Positions 61,803-64,000 of a stretch of 64,000 nt of DNA are shown here, in pieces (the stretch's first letter is position 1; the number at the start of each line of letters is the position of its first letter). The stretch lies in assembly GCA_030024085.1 (NCBI GenBank), contig JASEJE010000001.1, forward strand, positions 62,001 through 126,000. The letters are read 5' to 3'. The translations under genes and the position numbers were made by a program. The notes under the pieces were generated by a model, which ran no database searches, was not told the DNA's origin, and was given only the letters and a program-made list of their open reading frames with translations. The stretch comes from Bacillota bacterium (GTDB lineage: Bacteria; Bacillota; SHA-98; UBA4971).

Positions 61803-62013
61803 CTAGGTATGGCGCCATGAGTTTGCGCCATCTTCCCTGACGGTGTTGGGGTTGCCGGTGCTTGCTAGGGCGGGGCGCCTGGAATTTGGCTAGCCTTAAG
61901 CGCCGAATTCGAACGCATCTCACCGCACGCGCCGTCCCCGGAGGACAACACCGGCAACCCTGGACAGGACTCATCCGCTGAAAAGTAGCGCGAACTTGTG
62001 GCGATCTACTTAG
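61803..62013 (-). repeat. Foldback element, full copy C (211 bp)
   Basis: Left terminus CTAGGTATGGCGCCATGAG, right terminus (inward) CTAAGTAGATCGCCACAAG; inner pair GGTTGCCGGTG / CACCGGCAACC; central hairpin GAATTTGGC / GCCGAATTC with one G-T pair. The stop codon of the M42 peptidase (62010-62012) is in the right terminus. Confidence 0.93.
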
Positions 62014-63095
62014 CTTACGAGGCCGGCCACAGTTACCGCGTCGAGTCGCTTCACAACCTCCGTTATGAGCGCAACCGCATGGTCGTAGTCGTCGCGGTGC
62101 ATGAGCGCGGCATGACTGTGGATGTAACGCGACGGCACCCCGATCACGATGGACGGCACGCCACTTCCGTGGAGGTGGATCCTCCCGGTGTCGGCCGCGC
62201 CGCCCTCCATGAAATCGGTCTGGTACGGTATGCCGTGAGCCTTCGCCGTATCGATGACAAGGTCGCGAAGCTTGATGTTGGGAATGAGAGACCGGTCGTA
62301 GATGAGGATGACCGGGCCCGCGCCCATGCGCTCCTGCACCTTGTCCTTGTCGCTGCCGGGCACGTCGTTGGCGATGCCGACCTCGAGCGCGAACGCCACA
62401 TCGGGATCGACCACATCTGCGCTGGTCTCCGCGCCGCGAAGCCCCACTTCCTCCTGAACCGTGGCTACCCCGTACACCGTGTTGGGATGGCTCGTGTTGC
62501 CGCCGGCAAGGTTTCTGAGAACGTCGATGAACAGCGCACACCCGACCCTGTCGTCCCATGCCTTGCCCATGTATACCTTATCGTTCTTGAGGGCCTCGAA
62601 GCTGCTTGCCGGGACCACGGGGTCGCCCGGCCGGATGCCGAACTCGCTCGTAGCCTGTTCAAAGCTGGTGGCCCCGACGTCGATGAACATCTCCTTCTTC
62701 TCCACGACCTTCTTTCGCTCTTCCTCGGTAAGGAGATGGGGCGGCTTCGAGCCTATGATCCCCGGCACGTCGCCGGACGCGGTCTTGACGATGACTCTTT
62801 GAGCCAGCAACACCTGGTCGAACCAGCCGCCGAGTGGCAGGAATCTCAGGTATCCCTCAGAGGTCACCGACTTCACCATGAACCCGATCTCGTCCATGTG
62901 GGCAGCCAGCATTATCCTCGGCCGGTCGCTCGTGCCGGTGCGGCGAGCTACCAGGCTTCCGAGCCTGTCCTGCTCGATCACGGTATGCGCTTCCACGTAC
63001 CGACGGATGACCGTGCGAACTTCTTTCTCGTAGCCTGACACCCCCGGTGCTTCCGAGAGCTCTTTCAGCATCTTCGCGGTTGCGTCCATTGGCAT
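62010..63095 (-). CDS. M42-family aminopeptidase/endoglucanase-like metallopeptidase
   Basis: 361 residues. Metal ligands and catalytic residues of the M42 (TET) family: LAAHMDEIGF (His, Asp), KAWDDRVGC (bridging Asp), ATVQEEVGLRGA (catalytic Glu pair), FALEVGIANDVPG (Asp/Glu region) and VPSRYIHSHAAL (His). These form large cytosolic tetrahedral aminopeptidases that trim peptides, fitting a peptide-fermenting lifestyle. The stop lies in repeat copy C. Confidence 0.93.
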   Translation of the reverse strand: MPMDATAKMLKELSEAPGVSGYEKEVRTVIRRYVEAHTVIEQDRLGSLVARRTGTSDRPRIMLAAHMDEIGFMVKSVTSEGYLRFLPLGGWFDQVLLAQRVIVKTASGDVPGIIGSKPPHLLTEEERKKVVEKKEMFIDVGATSFEQATSEFGIRPGDPVVPASSFEALKNDKVYMGKAWDDRVGCALFIDVLRNLAGGNTSHPNTVYGVATVQEEVGLRGAETSADVVDPDVAFALEVGIANDVPGSDKDKVQERMGAGPVILIYDRSLIPNIKLRDLVIDTAKAHGIPYQTDFMEGGAADTGRIHLHGSGVPSIVIGVPSRYIHSHAALMHRDDYDHAVALITEVVKRLDAVTVAGLVS

Positions 63096-63215
63096 AAATC
63101 ACCCTCCTCGAGCTGGTCAGGCCGGTACCTCTCGCGCCAGAGGTGATGGGTCGGCCCGCCGCAATCCATTTACTTCGCCACCTCTCATTCCTATCCTGCT
63201 TTGCTGCCGGCTATG

Positions 63216-63254
63216 AAAAACGGACCGGGGAACGTGCTTGTTGTTCCCCGATCC
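63216..63254 (-). terminator. Rho-independent terminator of the AdoMet decarboxylase gene
   Basis: Minus-strand stem GGATCGGGGAAC / GTTCCCCGGTCC (12 bp with one T-G pair), then GTTTTTC. It lies 40 bases after the stop. Confidence 0.82.
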
Positions 63255-63293
63255 GATCTGGTGCATTCACAAGGGCTAAGCCTCCAGAGGAAG

Positions 63294-63677
63294 CTACCCC
63301 GGGGAGATCTTCGTCACGTCGTGCTCGTCGAAGATCCCCCTTTTCACCTCGGAAGCCACGATTCGGCGGGCCTTGAACCGGTCGCGAATGTAGCGACACG
63401 CGACCATGGGGTCCACCTTCTCCCCACATGTAAACACGTCGACTGCAGCATACCTGTACTCCGGCCAGGTGTGGATGGCGAGGTGCGATTCAGATATGAC
63501 CACCACACCGCTGACACCCTGAGGGCTGAATTTATGAAACGCCACCTCGCGGATCTCAGCCCCGGCCCGCAAAGCAGCGTCTACCATGACCTCCCTAACG
63601 GTTTCGATGTTGTCAAGCACCTCAGGGTCACACTCGTACGCCTCGCACAGGATATGACGCCCCAAAGTGTTTGCCAT
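63294..63677 (-). CDS. speH: S-adenosylmethionine decarboxylase proenzyme
   Basis: 127 residues. It makes decarboxylated AdoMet for spermidine synthesis using a pyruvoyl group formed by self-cleavage. The cleavage site is the Glu-Ser bond in VVISESHLAIHTWPEYRYAAVDVFTCG; the Cys and His of this segment are the processing and catalytic residues of the class 1B (Thermotoga/Bacillus SpeH) enzyme. GGAGG-type site just before the ATG; terminator downstream. Confidence 0.96.
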   Translation of the reverse strand: MANTLGRHILCEAYECDPEVLDNIETVREVMVDAALRAGAEIREVAFHKFSPQGVSGVVVISESHLAIHTWPEYRYAAVDVFTCGEKVDPMVACRYIRDRFKARRIVASEVKRGIFDEHDVTKISPG

Positions 63678-63835
63678 CCAAAGTCCCGCCTCCCTTCACG
63701 ACCTCTCCCTTCCGACCGGTGACTTGCCCGATCAACGCAATTTTAGCAGATCGCCCCTCAAAGTCAAGGGAACCGCCGCAATTTGTCCAGCCGCGACAGG
63801 GACCGAATCATGCTCGTAGCGCGCCCGGGCCACCC

Positions 63836-64000
63836 TCACCGCGTGTCCGCCGCCCCTGCCTCCGCCGCCTCCGCAGGCCTCAGCATGCCCTTGCGTGCCA
63901 GCGCGGTGAGTCCTGCGAGGACCGCCAGCCGCACGTGGTGCCTTGAAAGCCCGCCCTGGATATATGCTGTGTACGGCGGGCGCAGGGGCGCATCCACTGT
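63836..64000 (-). CDS. 3' end of an unidentified gene (partial)
   Basis: An open frame of 54 codons plus stop entering from the right edge: VDAPLRPPYTAYIQGGLSRHHVRLAVLAGLTALARKGM, then an Ala/Glu-rich tail. The segment looks coding, but too little is present to name the family. Confidence 0.5.
   Translation of the reverse strand, partial: TVDAPLRPPYTAYIQGGLSRHHVRLAVLAGLTALARKGMLRPAEAAEAGAADTR

Noticed and set aside
22350-62013. CRISPR array or integron attC array as explanation for the foldback repeats
   Set aside because: Copies are about 212 bp, widely dispersed, in both orientations, without spacers, cas genes or an integrase.
61690-62559. Upstream extension of the DUF4139 open frame
   Set aside because: Runs through repeat copy C and into the M42 peptidase gene; the ATG at 61689 has a signal peptide and a ribosome binding site.

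Overview
The window is a GC-rich (by eye somewhat over 60% G+C) stretch of a spore-forming Firmicute (Bacillota), probably anaerobic and peptide- or amino-acid-fermenting. The evidence is spoIVA next to an HU gene and folE (the Bacillus spoIVA-hbs-folE neighbourhood), a lexA gene divergent from a LysM/YneA-like gene with Bacillus-type SOS boxes, a T-box leader, an Amj-type lipid II flippase, [FeFe]-hydrogenase maturation genes, a tungsten-type aldehyde:ferredoxin oxidoreductase and several branched-chain amino acid ABC systems. I do not assign a genus.

Layout. 1-5.8 kb: 3' part of a LolA-fold/TPR protein, fmdB-queG, the divergent yneA-like/lexA SOS pair, two small unknown genes and a TIGR04086-type membrane protein. 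5.9-13 kb: type-4 uracil-DNA glycosylase, tRNA-Pro(CGG), a complete liv operon (livKHMGF) and an EamA transporter. 13-22.3 kb: a YhaN/YhaO-like ATPase-nuclease pair, an AlkP-fold membrane protein, a glycosyltransferase and a decayed hydF. 22.5-25.7 kb: hydG and hydE. 26-28 kb: a hendecad-repeat coiled-coil membrane protein, an unknown gene and a gene-free tract. 28.1-37.5 kb: one long minus-strand unit that begins with a T-box leader (apparent Trp specificity) and runs through a TIGR04076-ferredoxin fusion, a tungsten AOR, livK, livH and a single-chain LivM-LivG-LivF fusion. 37.5-45 kb: DedA, PAP2, a two-component system, an acidic secreted protein and pilin-like genes. 45-53.4 kb: an SQR-like flavoprotein, a third liv operon, a fragment of a fourth liv binding protein and amj. 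53.6-64 kb: tRNA-Leu, patatin, acylphosphatase, tRNA-Pro(GGG), HU, spoIVA, folE, a YprB-like exonuclease, a DUF4139 protein, an M42 peptidase, AdoMet decarboxylase and the end of one more gene.

Two things stand out. First, a family of roughly 212-bp foldback elements with terminal inverted repeats: three full copies at about 22.35, 50.13 and 61.80 kb, two right-half copies at about 17.6 and 35.9 kb, and one 15-bp end at 53.4 kb. In five of the six, the terminus contains the stop codon of the neighbouring gene. Short tandem arrays at three other loci also sit at gene 3' ends. Second, the T-box-led AOR-ferredoxin-Liv unit, whose specifier (TGG) and T-box bulge (TGGC) both point to tRNA-Trp. This suggests Trp-starvation control of an amino-acid uptake and aldehyde-oxidation operon. 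In addition, hydF has lost its dimerisation domain and cluster ligands while hydE and hydG look intact, and hydG carries a low-complexity insertion of about 90 residues.

Starts were chosen by Shine-Dalgarno sequence, family start and overlap with the neighbour. Many long antisense ORFs are by-products of high GC and were left out.
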